42,536 bases of DNA. Origin: Clostridiales bacterium (lineage in GTDB: Bacteria > Bacillota > Clostridia > Peptostreptococcales > Anaerovoracaceae). The stretch spans positions 1-42,536 of the forward strand of contig SVCQ01000020.1 in assembly GCA_015058275.1 (NCBI GenBank), in the 5' to 3' direction. The notes under the pieces are model-generated. The model did no database searches. It was not told where the DNA came from and saw only the letters and a list, made by a program, of their open reading frames with translations. Positions 18,061 through 25,104 of the stretch are shown here, piece after piece. Position 1 is the first letter of the stretch, and each line of letters starts with the position of its first letter. The translations under genes and the position numbers were made by a program.

Positions 18061-18629
18061 TAATATACTACACGCGTGAATTCAGTGGAGGACAGTCCGG
18101 GAGCCACAGGCTCCTCGAGTCTGCGATCGGGGCATACACTGGGAACAAAGCCGGTGCACTTGTGCGCGCGATGAGGACGGGAGAGAAGGGCAAGCCGTAC
18201 ATAGACAGTTTCGACTTCTTCTCCATATCTCACACGGGCAGTGCATGGGCTGTTCTTATATCTGAGGCGGAATGCGGTCTGGATATACAGGAGACCAGGA
18301 AGTGCAATATGCTCTCCGTTGCGGGGAGGTTCTACCACCCTGATGATGCCGCATCCGTTGAGGCGGCCCTCCGTGAGGATGAGGTGCAGGGGGCAGACAT
18401 GTTCTTCAGGCTCTGGGCAAGGCGCGAGGCCCTTGTCAAGGCTGCCGGTGGCTCTGCCGCAGACAGCAGCGTGCCTTCTGTATTGACGGACGCGGTCCGC
18501 ATGGACGGCATAGATTATATAATAAGGGATGTGAGCATACCCGGCATGAGCGAACTTCATGCGGCGGTGTGTCTCAGCGGGACGGAGACGGAGCCGCTTC
18601 GATTTGAGGAACTTGGCAGTGGAAGATAA
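18057..18629 (+). CDS. 4'-phosphopantetheinyl transferase superfamily protein
   Basis: The 190-residue product has the Sfp-type fold. It shows SISHTG near residue 58, the metal-binding GLDIQ (Asp76), and WARREALVKAAG, the second signature. These enzymes load coenzyme A-derived phosphopantetheine onto acyl or peptidyl carrier proteins. No carrier protein gene is in the window; the housekeeping fatty-acid carrier is the simplest target. It starts at GTG (18057), overlapping the ctpA stop by four bases. Two related adenylating enzymes lie 10-16 kb downstream, but they carry no carrier domain, so a link is not supported. Confidence 0.82.
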   Translation: MIIYYTREFSGGQSGSHRLLESAIGAYTGNKAGALVRAMRTGEKGKPYIDSFDFFSISHTGSAWAVLISEAECGLDIQETRKCNMLSVAGRFYHPDDAASVEAALREDEVQGADMFFRLWARREALVKAAGGSAADSSVPSVLTDAVRMDGIDYIIRDVSIPGMSELHAAVCLSGTETEPLRFEELGSGR

Positions 18630-19137
18630 AAAAGAAAAGAAAAATCAAAAGACGGCGATCGATGCGGCTTACTCATACCTCGCCACTCGTATGCGCACAA
18701 CAGAGGAGCTCCGAAGGCATCTCGAGGGCAAGGGCTACAGCGAAGATGAGGTCACGGAGGCTGTCAATGAGCTTATCGGCATGAGATATCTTGATGATTA
18801 TCTCTATGCGATAAGGTATTATGAATACAACAGAGAGAAGAAGCGCGGGGTGATGAGAGCCGAGCGCGAGCTGATCGAAAAGGGTGTGGACAGGGAGACT
18901 GCCCGCAACGCAAAGGAGGACTTCCTCTATGAGCAGGAGGTCGATGAGTATGCGGATGCTCTTGTGATAGCGCGCAGAGAATTGTACAAGCCAAGCGACA
19001 TAGCGGGGGAGCCTCCGGTCTTAAGAGAGCTCGACGACAGGCTCACCGCCAGGATAGCAAGGAAGCTCGAGTCAAAAGGCTTTGCGCGCGGAGATATATT
19101 CAAGGTGCTCGATGCAGTAAGGAGAGAAGCTGAGTGA
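18619..19137 (+). CDS. recX: Regulatory protein RecX
   Basis: The product of about 172 residues is made of three-helix RecX repeats, with the features AAYSYLATRMRTTEELRRHL and YLDDYLYAIRYYEYN. RecX binds RecA filaments and limits their activity. The reading frame is open from 18559, but the GTG at 18619 has GAGGA at a suitable distance and gives the normal start of the family. This makes it overlap the transferase gene by 11 bases. The stop overlaps the next gene. recA itself is not in the window. Confidence 0.87.
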   Translation: MEDKKEKKNQKTAIDAAYSYLATRMRTTEELRRHLEGKGYSEDEVTEAVNELIGMRYLDDYLYAIRYYEYNREKKRGVMRAERELIEKGVDRETARNAKEDFLYEQEVDEYADALVIARRELYKPSDIAGEPPVLRELDDRLTARIARKLESKGFARGDIFKVLDAVRREAE

Positions 19138-19805
19138 TGCAGGAGAGGTATTCACGGACGATCAAAATGACAGGTGAGGAGGGTCTAAGGCGCCTCAGGG
19201 ATGCATCGGTACTCATCATGGGAGTGGGCGGTGTCGGTTCGTATGCGGCGGAGGCCATAGCGCGTGCCGGGGCGGGCCATATCACCCTGATGGACGGAGA
19301 TACCGTGCAGGAGAGCAATCTCAACCGCCAGCTGGTCGCCCTTACATCAACGCTCGGCAGATACAAGGCCGAGGTGATGACAGAGCGCATCAGAGACATC
19401 GACCCGGATACAGAGGTAAGAGCGATATGCAGCTTCTACAGACAGGGCGATGACCTTGACCTTGCTCAGTACGACTGGATAGTGGATGCAATAGACGATG
19501 TGGATGCCAAGACGGACCTCATCCGAAGGGCGACAGAGTCAGGGGTCAACATAATCTCGGCCATGGGGGCTGCCGGCAAGTACGATACGCAGTTCAAGGT
19601 CTCGGACATATCAAAGACATCGGTTTGCCCGCTTGCCAAGGTCATGAGGAAGAGACTCAGAGAGATTGGCATAGAGCATCTGCCTGTCGTATACTCTGAG
19701 GAGAAGCCCGTGCCGAGAGACGGCGAGCTGGGGACGCTGAGCTATGTGCCGGGGGCTGCGGGGCTCTGCCTTGCGGGCTATGTTATCAGGGAGATCATTG
19801 ACTGA
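19137..19805 (+). CDS. tcdA: tRNA threonylcarbamoyladenosine dehydratase TcdA (ThiF/MoeB family)
   Basis: This 222-residue E1-like enzyme has the nucleotide-binding VLIMGVGGVGSYAAEAIAR motif near residue 23 and then DGDTVQESNLNRQ, where the arginine acts in adenylation. The KTSVCPLAKVMRKRLR stretch is typical of the TcdA/YgdL branch. TcdA uses ATP to close t6A37 of ANN-decoding tRNAs into the cyclic form ct6A. The start is GTG (19134) or ATG (19137), both overlapping recX; AAGGAGAGAAG just before suits the ATG. It is followed after two bases by the phosphoesterase gene. Confidence 0.87.
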   Translation: MQERYSRTIKMTGEEGLRRLRDASVLIMGVGGVGSYAAEAIARAGAGHITLMDGDTVQESNLNRQLVALTSTLGRYKAEVMTERIRDIDPDTEVRAICSFYRQGDDLDLAQYDWIVDAIDDVDAKTDLIRRATESGVNIISAMGAAGKYDTQFKVSDISKTSVCPLAKVMRKRLREIGIEHLPVVYSEEKPVPRDGELGTLSYVPGAAGLCLAGYVIREIID

Positions 19806-19807
19806 CC

Positions 19808-20521
19808 ATGAAGATATTTGCGATCGCAGATCTGCATCTGTCGTTTGATGAGAATATAGACAAGCCTATGGATAAGTTCGGACCCGGCTGGGAGAACCAC
19901 ACCGAAAGGCTCAGGGAGAACTGGGAGAAGCTGGTGAGCGATGAAGACATCGTGCTGATCCCGGGCGATATATCATGGGCTCTCAGGATAGAGGAGGCCA
20001 TCGCGGACTTCGATTGGATACACAGCCTGCCGGGCACAAAACTCATATCCAAGGGCAACCACGATCTCTGGTGGGGCAGGATCAACTACCTGAATTCACT
20101 TTATGACGATATAATCTTCCTCCAGAATGACTGCTATGTCATAGAGGAGGAGGGCCTGGTGATAACGGCGTCGAGGGGATGGCCGTATCCGGGATCCGAT
20201 GAGTATACAGACCACGACGAGAAGATATACGCAAGAGAGCTTCACAGGATGAGGCTCGGACTTGAGGCTGCGGCAAGCGCTGCTCCGGATGCTGAGATCA
20301 TCGCCTGCCTCCACTATCCGCCGACGAATCCGTCCGGACAGGAGACGGGCTTCACAAAGATGCTCGAGGAGTATGGCGTCAGCAAGTGCATATACGGACA
20401 CCTCCACGGCATGCCTGCCTACCAGACGGGCATAAGGGGTGATCTGAGAGGAATAGAATACATGCTGGTATCGCTCGACTATCTCGGGGCGGTGCCAAAG
20501 CTGATATACGAAAGCGAATAA
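19808..20521 (+). CDS. Metallophosphoesterase (calcineurin-like)
   Basis: At 237 residues this has the metal-binding motifs of the calcineurin-like family: IADLHLS at the N-terminus, PGDISW near residue 58, KGNHDLWW near 84, CLHYPP, and YGHLHG. It matches the group of small bacterial phosphoesterases with this DLHLS/GDISW wording, whose substrate is generally unknown. It is the last gene of the ftsE-to-phosphoesterase run. Its TAA stop coincides with the ATAA that starts repeat copy 3. Confidence 0.85.
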   Translation: MKIFAIADLHLSFDENIDKPMDKFGPGWENHTERLRENWEKLVSDEDIVLIPGDISWALRIEEAIADFDWIHSLPGTKLISKGNHDLWWGRINYLNSLYDDIIFLQNDCYVIEEEGLVITASRGWPYPGSDEYTDHDEKIYARELHRMRLGLEAAASAAPDAEIIACLHYPPTNPSGQETGFTKMLEEYGVSKCIYGHLHGMPAYQTGIRGDLRGIEYMLVSLDYLGAVPKLIYESE

Positions 20522-20695
20522 CAGACGCCGGATGTCCCCCGCCTCAACGGAGTAGGCGGCGGGTTCCATATTCGATCGTCAGTGGCGGGTCACAATCCCC
20601 GACTGACGATCTCATGAGCTGAAGCTCCCGTCGTCTGTTGACGGCGTCGCTCGCTCCAACCAAGCGAGCTTGATGGAGTTTCGCTCCTGGTTGAA
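20518..20695 (+). repeat. 178-bp structured repeat, copy 3 (omega-RNA-like element)
   Basis: This third copy differs from copy 2 at one base: a T near 20679 in the last hairpin, which changes GGAGC to GGAGT. The change still allows a G-U pair with the opposite strand. The first four bases again provide the stop codon of the upstream gene. Here no terminator follows, and the next gene begins 36 bases after the element. The minus-strand reading frames across this repeat carry the same peptide in all copies only because the DNA is repeated. Confidence 0.8.
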
Positions 20696-20730
20696 TACAA
20701 ATACAGATAGATAGACACGGGGAATCAAAA

Positions 20731-21678
20731 ATGAAGTATGCATTTATAGTCAATCCGGCATCAGGAAAGGGCAGGCACGAAAACGGAATAGTATCCGAAA
20801 TCGAGACTCTTATCAATGACAATCCGGACAAGGACATAAAGCTCTACTATACAAGGGGCGAGAGAGACGCCACAGTCCTGGCGGATATGATCGCCTCGGA
20901 GGCGGGAGAGGATATCGTCATCTTTGCCTGCGGCGGAGACGGCACCATACAGGAGACCGCCAACGGAGTGTACGGGCATGACAATGCCATACTCGGTATC
21001 GTCCCTGTGGGAAGCGGAAATGACTTCATCAGGGAGGTCGCCAAGGACAAATCAAATACCGGCGACTACTGCGACCTGAGCCTGCAGCTCAAGGGCAGCG
21101 ATGTACGCCTCGACATGATCAGACTGTCGTGGTTTGAGGAGGGAGCCGAGAAGTCCAGACTGATTGCAAACGGTATCAATATAGGATTTGACGGCAATAC
21201 GGCCATACTGGCGCATGATCTCAAGATGCTGCCGCTTGTGACCGGAACGGGCTCGTATATGCTGGCGGTAGCAAAGAACCTCGCGGCCAAGAGGGGACAG
21301 ACTCTCAGGATAACGGCGGACGGCAAGGACTTCCACAGCGGCAGGCTGCTGCTGGCGACCGCGGCCAACGGAGGCTTCTGCGGAGGCGGAGTCAACAGCT
21401 GTCCTAATGCCGACCTGAGCGACGGCCTCATAGAGCTGCTGGCGATCAAGGATCTCTCGAGGGCGAAGTTCGTATCTCTCTTCCCTAAATACAAAGCCGG
21501 CAAGCTATTTGAGATAAAAGGCGTGGAGGACATCGCTTCATATACGCAGGCAAAGAGCATAACGATAGAGCCTATGCAGGGTCCTACTATGAAGTTCGTT
21601 GCGGATGGAGAGATACTGGAAACAGGCGCGGTCAGGCTTGACATAGTGCCGGGTGCTATCAGGGTATTGACGATTTGA
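20731..21678 (+). CDS. Diacylglycerol kinase family lipid kinase (DgkB/YegS type)
   Basis: This 315-residue protein carries the DAGK catalytic domain. VNPASGKG is at the N-terminus, the nucleotide-binding CGGDGTIQE is near residue 70, and VPVGSGNDF near 92. The C-terminal beta domain ends in MKFVADGEILETG, the usual lipid-kinase closing motif. Soluble members phosphorylate diacylglycerol for return to phospholipid synthesis, including diacylglycerol left over from lipoteichoic acid assembly. CACGGGGA precedes the ATG. The next gene starts within its stop codon region. Confidence 0.9.
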   Translation: MKYAFIVNPASGKGRHENGIVSEIETLINDNPDKDIKLYYTRGERDATVLADMIASEAGEDIVIFACGGDGTIQETANGVYGHDNAILGIVPVGSGNDFIREVAKDKSNTGDYCDLSLQLKGSDVRLDMIRLSWFEEGAEKSRLIANGINIGFDGNTAILAHDLKMLPLVTGTGSYMLAVAKNLAAKRGQTLRITADGKDFHSGRLLLATAANGGFCGGGVNSCPNADLSDGLIELLAIKDLSRAKFVSLFPKYKAGKLFEIKGVEDIASYTQAKSITIEPMQGPTMKFVADGEILETGAVRLDIVPGAIRVLTI

Positions 21679-22994
21679 GCAGATACAAAAGAGAACCACA
21701 GACACGCAAGAAGAGGATAAAGATCAAAGCGCCTGCAATGGCGCTTTTGATCGTGTTATTGTCTGCTGCGATCATGACGGTGTTCGCTGTAGTGCCGGGC
21801 CTTAAGTATAACAGCGCATATGAGAGAAGCCTCATGACCCCGGTCGGCGACCCGGAGGCTGTTCCCCCTGAGATCAAGGCGAACTCTGCCATAATGTGGT
21901 CGCTCGATCTTGACAGGCCGGTATACGAAAAGAACGCAGATGAGAAGCTCTCGCCTTACAGCATCACCAAAATACTGACCTGCTATCTGGCCCTCGAGAA
22001 CCTCGATCCTGATCAGATGGTGACTGTATCCGAGAAGGCCGCCGAGCCTCTTGAGGACGGCACGACCATGAACCTCCATGCAGGGGAAGTCATAAGTGTG
22101 AGAGACCTCGTATACGGTGCTATGCTGCCTTCGGGCAACGACGCAGCCTATGCTCTTGCCGAGGCGGTGGCCGGAGACAGGAAGTCCTTTGCAAAGATGA
22201 TGAACGACAAGGCGGCTGAGTGGGGATGCACGAATACGCACTTCGTCAATCCGAACGGCTGGAAGAACGACGACCACTATACGACGGCCAGAGACTTCTG
22301 CATCATCACAATGAAGTGCTTTGAGAACGAAGAACTCAAAAAGATATCCATGACCGAGGACTATGTGGTGCCTGCCACCAATCTGTCTGAGTCAAGAGTG
22401 CTGGACAACCACACCACAAGAGCTACTCGCAAAGCGGGCGATGTCGTGACCTGCGGCAAGACCGGCGGCTGGACTTCAAAGGACTCGAGCCTGGTGCTTG
22501 AATTCGACGACGGACAGCTCGAGGGAGCGGTCGTGCTGATCAAGGACAGCGTCAAGGGCAGGCGCAATGACGCCAAGGCCCTCATAGACTTCGCGCCTGC
22601 TGTGACTCCGGGATACACTGTCTCGACAACAGACGATGAGGTCGGACTGACAAAGGTAAAGCACGGAGCAAAGACCCGCGTAGCTCTCATGCCTGAGGCT
22701 TCGACCGTCGCATATCCTGCGAGCGGCAAGACAAAAGACATAAAGATCGAGATCGAGACCGATACTCTCGAGGCTCCTGTGACAAAAGGGGATGCTGCGG
22801 GCACATACCGCGTGTACGCCAATGACAAGCTCGTCGCAGAGCGGAAGCTCCTGGCTGCAGAGGATGTCGGAACCGGCTGGCTGCCGTCGTATCTGTACAT
22901 TTCAAACATCGAGACGGTGTGCATCATCATAGTTATACTGATAGTGCTCCTTATGGGATTTGCGACCGGAAGGGGCAGGCGCAGAGACCGTTAA
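21675..22994 (+). CDS. dacF: D-alanyl-D-alanine carboxypeptidase (S11 family, DacF-like)
   Basis: The 439-residue penicillin-binding protein trims the last D-Ala from peptidoglycan stem peptides. It has an N-terminal signal/anchor (about 19-42). The active-site motifs are SITK (Ser96, Lys99), SGN in LPSGNDAAYA, and KTG in CGKTGGWT. The usual beta-rich C-terminal domain is followed by a second hydrophobic helix (about 410-430) and a basic tail, so the protein may be held at both ends. The start is TTG at 21675, overlapping the lipid kinase stop. Membrane lipid and wall functions are thus paired. Confidence 0.93.
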   Translation: MSRYKREPQTRKKRIKIKAPAMALLIVLLSAAIMTVFAVVPGLKYNSAYERSLMTPVGDPEAVPPEIKANSAIMWSLDLDRPVYEKNADEKLSPYSITKILTCYLALENLDPDQMVTVSEKAAEPLEDGTTMNLHAGEVISVRDLVYGAMLPSGNDAAYALAEAVAGDRKSFAKMMNDKAAEWGCTNTHFVNPNGWKNDDHYTTARDFCIITMKCFENEELKKISMTEDYVVPATNLSESRVLDNHTTRATRKAGDVVTCGKTGGWTSKDSSLVLEFDDGQLEGAVVLIKDSVKGRRNDAKALIDFAPAVTPGYTVSTTDDEVGLTKVKHGAKTRVALMPEASTVAYPASGKTKDIKIEIETDTLEAPVTKGDAAGTYRVYANDKLVAERKLLAAEDVGTGWLPSYLYISNIETVCIIIVILIVLLMGFATGRGRRRDR

Positions 22995-23001
22995 TAATTA
23001 G

Positions 23002-23031
23002 TTGAATCTTGCGGAGTGTGTATGTTATAAT
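23002..23031 (+). promoter_or_regulatory. Promoter of tRNA-Ser
   Basis: TTGAAT, 18-bp spacer, TATAAT, with the extended -10 bases TGT directly before TATAAT. It ends 12 bases before the tRNA, a typical stable-RNA promoter position. Confidence 0.8.
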
Positions 23032-23043
23032 CACACTCGCTGT

Positions 23044-23135
23044 GGAGAGGTACCCAAGAGGCTGAAGGGACTGGCTTCGAATACCAGCAGGCGGGTAACT
23101 CCCGTGCGGGGGTTCAAATCCCCCTCTCTCCGCCA
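23044..23135 (+). tRNA. tRNA-Ser (anticodon CGA)
   Basis: The acceptor arms GGAGAGG and CCTCTCC pair and the CCA is encoded. A long variable arm (CGGGTAACTCCCG) marks the serine type. The anticodon stem CTGG/CCAG surrounds the loop TTCGAAT, giving CGA, which reads UCG. The innermost anticodon-stem pair would be a C-A mismatch. The T arm is GCGGGGGTTCAAATCCCCC. The last 21 bases (23115-23135) recur twice downstream, which marks this tRNA as an integration site. Confidence 0.92.
23115..23135 (+). repeat. Attachment-site repeat, copy 1 (tRNA 3' end)
   Basis: This is the first copy of a 21-bp direct repeat made of the T-arm/acceptor 3' half of tRNA-Ser, through CCA. The others are at 23222-23242 and 25000-25020. 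It is the putative attL, or core of attB. Confidence 0.85.
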
Positions 23136-23136
23136 T

Positions 23137-23163
23137 GCCCTGCTAACGCAGGGCTCTTTTATT
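23137..23163 (+). terminator. Terminator after tRNA-Ser
   Basis: GCCCTGC, loop TAAC, GCAGGGC, then TCTTTTATT, starting one base after the tRNA CCA. Confidence 0.9.
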
Positions 23164-23221
23164 GCGGGGGATTTTCACCCCAAGGGGTTCCCCTAAAGGG
23201 ACTAGGCGCTGCGCGCCGTCG

Positions 23222-23242
23222 CAAATCCCCCTCTCTCCGCCA
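23222..23242 (+). repeat. Attachment-site repeat, copy 2
   Basis: This is an exact 21-bp copy of the tRNA-Ser 3' end, beginning CAAATCC and ending CGCCA. The bases just upstream (GTCG) differ from the tRNA, so it is not a second tRNA gene. Confidence 0.85.
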
Positions 23243-23244
23243 TC

Positions 23245-23276
23245 AGACCGTTGAAATTTCAACGGTCTTTTCTTTT
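23245..23276 (+). terminator. Terminator after att copy 2
   Basis: A perfect palindrome pairs AGACCGTTGAAA with its complement TTTCAACGGTCT (23245-23268), followed by TTTCTTTT. It is inside the island and distinct from the terminators after the other two repeat copies. Confidence 0.85.
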
Positions 23277-23364
23277 GACTGTATCCAAAGGCTGATTACA
23301 GTTGATTACCCTATTGGATCGCTGCAATTATATGTGCGTTTCGCTCGGTGAAAACAATCAAATC

Positions 23365-23393
23365 TTTACAGGTGGCAAAAAGTGGTTTATAAT
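23365..23393 (+). promoter_or_regulatory. Promoter of the island ATPase gene
   Basis: TTTACA and a perfect TATAAT are spaced by 17 bp. This is a strong sigma-A promoter about 60 bases before the start codon. Confidence 0.75.
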
Positions 23394-23406
23394 ATCGATT
23401 AAATAA

Positions 23407-23422
23407 CTGAATGATTATTCAG
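23407..23422. promoter_or_regulatory. Palindrome between promoter and ATPase gene
   Basis: CTGAAT-GATT-ATTCAG is a perfect inverted repeat just downstream of the expected transcription start. ATTATTCAG occurs again at about 23429-23437. It could be an operator or a short 5' hairpin. Confidence 0.4.
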
Positions 23423-23451
23423 TGAAATATTATTCAGAAAGGAGCCGGCTT

Positions 23452-24834
23452 ATGTTTATAGGACGTAGCAGTGAACTGCAGGAGCTATCAGCGGAGATTA
23501 CAGACTGGAGCAAAAGAACGGCTGTCCTAGTATACGGAAAGCGCAGAGTAGGGAAATCAACTCTGATAAAGGAGGCTGCCGGGAGCTTTGATGGTATAGT
23601 CATCAATCACCTGTGTGTCCAGAGCACGTTCGAAGGAAACCTTGATCTGATATACAGAAGCGTATCGGCTGGACTGTCTCTGCCTGATATGAAATTCGAT
23701 TCTCTGTTTGCCATGATGGATTTCCTGAGGACGCTTGATAAAAAGATCCTGCTGATTATTGATGAATATCCATATCTGAAGCAGACTAAAAAGAAAAATG
23801 AAGTGGATTCATATATGCAGACCGTGATTGACAGACTGCCGGATAATGTAAAACTGATACTTTGCGGCTCATATATTACGATCATGAAAGAACTCCTTAC
23901 GGAAGACAATCCTCTGTTCGGTAGATTCTCTTTGATACAGCATATACACGAATTTGATTATTATGATGCAGCACAGTTCTATCCGGAGCTGCCGGTAAGA
24001 GACAAGGTGGCATTCTATGCGGTTTTTGGAGGAAGTCCATATGTCTTGGAGAATCTCGATTCACAGGCTACCATACAGGAAAACATACAGCGTCTGCTGC
24101 TTCCGGAAACGGGCCTGATCCGTTCTCACATAGAGAATGTTATGTTGCGTGAAATCCAAAAAACTTTCGATGCAAGGATACTGGAGATTCTGGGGAACGG
24201 AAAGAAGAAGTATTCCGAGATCCGCTCACAGATCGGCGGTGATGAAACAGGACTGCTTGACAAACAACTGAAGATCCTCCTGGATATGGAAACGATTCAG
24301 AAAACGAACCCTATCAATCGGAAGAGTGATAAGAGAAAGCAATTCTATGAGATTACTGATAATCTGATGCGTTTTTACTTCACATTTATCTTTGGATCAG
24401 CCGGAATTATCGCAAGGATCGGGGGCGAGCAGTATTATAAAAGAAATATTGAAGGAGAATTCTTGAGACAGTTTGTCAGTAGGCGACTGGAGGGCATAGC
24501 TCTGCAATACTTCCACAGACAGGCTGTGTCCGGACAGATTCCTGATATCGAAGACTTCGGCAGCTACTGGTATGACGATCCTGATACAAAAACAAACGGC
24601 GAATTTGATTGTGTCATCAAGAGGAGCGGCGAGGAGTATGACTTTTATGAATGCAAATACTTTGACCGACCGATGACACTGGAGGAGTGCGATAAGGAGA
24701 AAGAGCAGTTAGTGACAATACAGGAAATCAAAGTTTCCAGAGTTGGATTTATATGCACAGGAGGATTTGAATCCGAGGACATGAAGAATTACATTCTGAT
24801 TGATGGGAATCAGCTGTACTGGTCGAAGCTATAG
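23452..24834 (+). CDS. AAA-type ATPase with C-terminal DUF234 nuclease-like domain
   Basis: The product is about 460 residues. The N-terminal ATPase has Walker A GKRRVGKST at residue 29 and Walker B LLIIDEYP with Asp104/Glu105. A winged-helix-like linker follows (about 235-300). The C-terminal DUF234 region has E-F-D at 384 and E-C-K at 400, the spacing of a PD-(D/E)XK nuclease site. These COG1672-type ATPases are common in archaea and patchy in bacteria; their role is not established. A GTG at 23422 is in frame, but AAAGGAG fits the ATG at 23452. Codon use is clearly more AT-rich than the neighbours, and the gene lies alone inside tRNA-end repeats, so it was acquired. Confidence 0.88.
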   Translation: MFIGRSSELQELSAEITDWSKRTAVLVYGKRRVGKSTLIKEAAGSFDGIVINHLCVQSTFEGNLDLIYRSVSAGLSLPDMKFDSLFAMMDFLRTLDKKILLIIDEYPYLKQTKKKNEVDSYMQTVIDRLPDNVKLILCGSYITIMKELLTEDNPLFGRFSLIQHIHEFDYYDAAQFYPELPVRDKVAFYAVFGGSPYVLENLDSQATIQENIQRLLLPETGLIRSHIENVMLREIQKTFDARILEILGNGKKKYSEIRSQIGGDETGLLDKQLKILLDMETIQKTNPINRKSDKRKQFYEITDNLMRFYFTFIFGSAGIIARIGGEQYYKRNIEGEFLRQFVSRRLEGIALQYFHRQAVSGQIPDIEDFGSYWYDDPDTKTNGEFDCVIKRSGEEYDFYECKYFDRPMTLEECDKEKEQLVTIQEIKVSRVGFICTGGFESEDMKNYILIDGNQLYWSKL

Positions 24835-24999
24835 AATCCTCTCGATGGGTTCAAAAACATGAAGTGCAAATTTCTTTCTCACGTCATATTGGGGTGATCG
24901 AATGCCAGTCAAAGGTTTTGGATACACTTCTGGATACACTGGAAGAGGGACGTCACTCCTTCCTTGAAATTTCAATGTTCCCAGAGTTGCTGAAATCTT

Positions 25000-25020
25000 C
25001 AAATCCCCCTCTCTCCGCCA
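25000..25020 (+). repeat. Attachment-site repeat, copy 3 (right boundary)
   Basis: This is the same 21-bp tRNA 3' end, with two extra matching bases on its left (TT). It probably marks attR, after which the ancestral downstream sequence of the tRNA resumes. Confidence 0.85.
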
Positions 25021-25022
25021 CC

Positions 25023-25052
25023 AACCCGTCGGAATTCCGGCGGGTTTTCTCT
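25023..25052 (+). terminator. Terminator after att copy 3 (probably the tRNA's original one)
   Basis: AACCCGTCGG, loop AATT, CCGGCGGGTT (one G-U), then TTCTCTTT. It starts three bases after the third repeat, where the original tRNA terminator is expected if the island inserted at the tRNA 3' end. Confidence 0.85.
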
Positions 25053-25104
25053 TTAAGAAATGTTGACTTATATAGTAGACTAACAATAGAAAGGAGATAT
25101 CAGA

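Larger units (their letters stand above)
23136..25020. mobile_element. Integrated island at tRNA-Ser (two nested/tandem segments, no integrase)
   Basis: The segment is bounded by tRNA 3'-end repeats (ends at 23135 and 25020) and split by a third copy at 23222-23242. The left part (23136-23242) is only 107 bp. The right part (23243-25020, about 1.8 kb) carries a promoter, one ATPase gene and an AT-rich look unlike the neighbours. Each repeat copy is followed within about 10 bases by a different terminator hairpin. No recombinase is encoded, so the island is either decayed or was moved by a helper. The stretch 24838-24999 after the gene holds no gene I recognise, only a short direct repeat of TGGATACACT. 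Confidence 0.75.

Noticed and set aside
18057-18629. Phosphopantetheinyl transferase as part of the adenylating-enzyme system
   Set aside because: It lies about 10 kb away in another operon, and none of the adenylating enzymes has a carrier domain or an adjacent carrier gene.
20096-20569. Minus-strand reading frames beginning MEPAAYS at three places (near 9287, 11896 and 20569)
   Set aside because: They share the same peptide only because they read through the three copies of the 178-bp repeat. They then run into unrelated antisense sequence and lack ribosome sites.
23115-25020. CRISPR array formed by the 21-bp repeats
   Set aside because: There are only three copies at very unequal spacing (about 0.1 and 1.8 kb), the repeat is a tRNA 3' end, and there are no cas genes.
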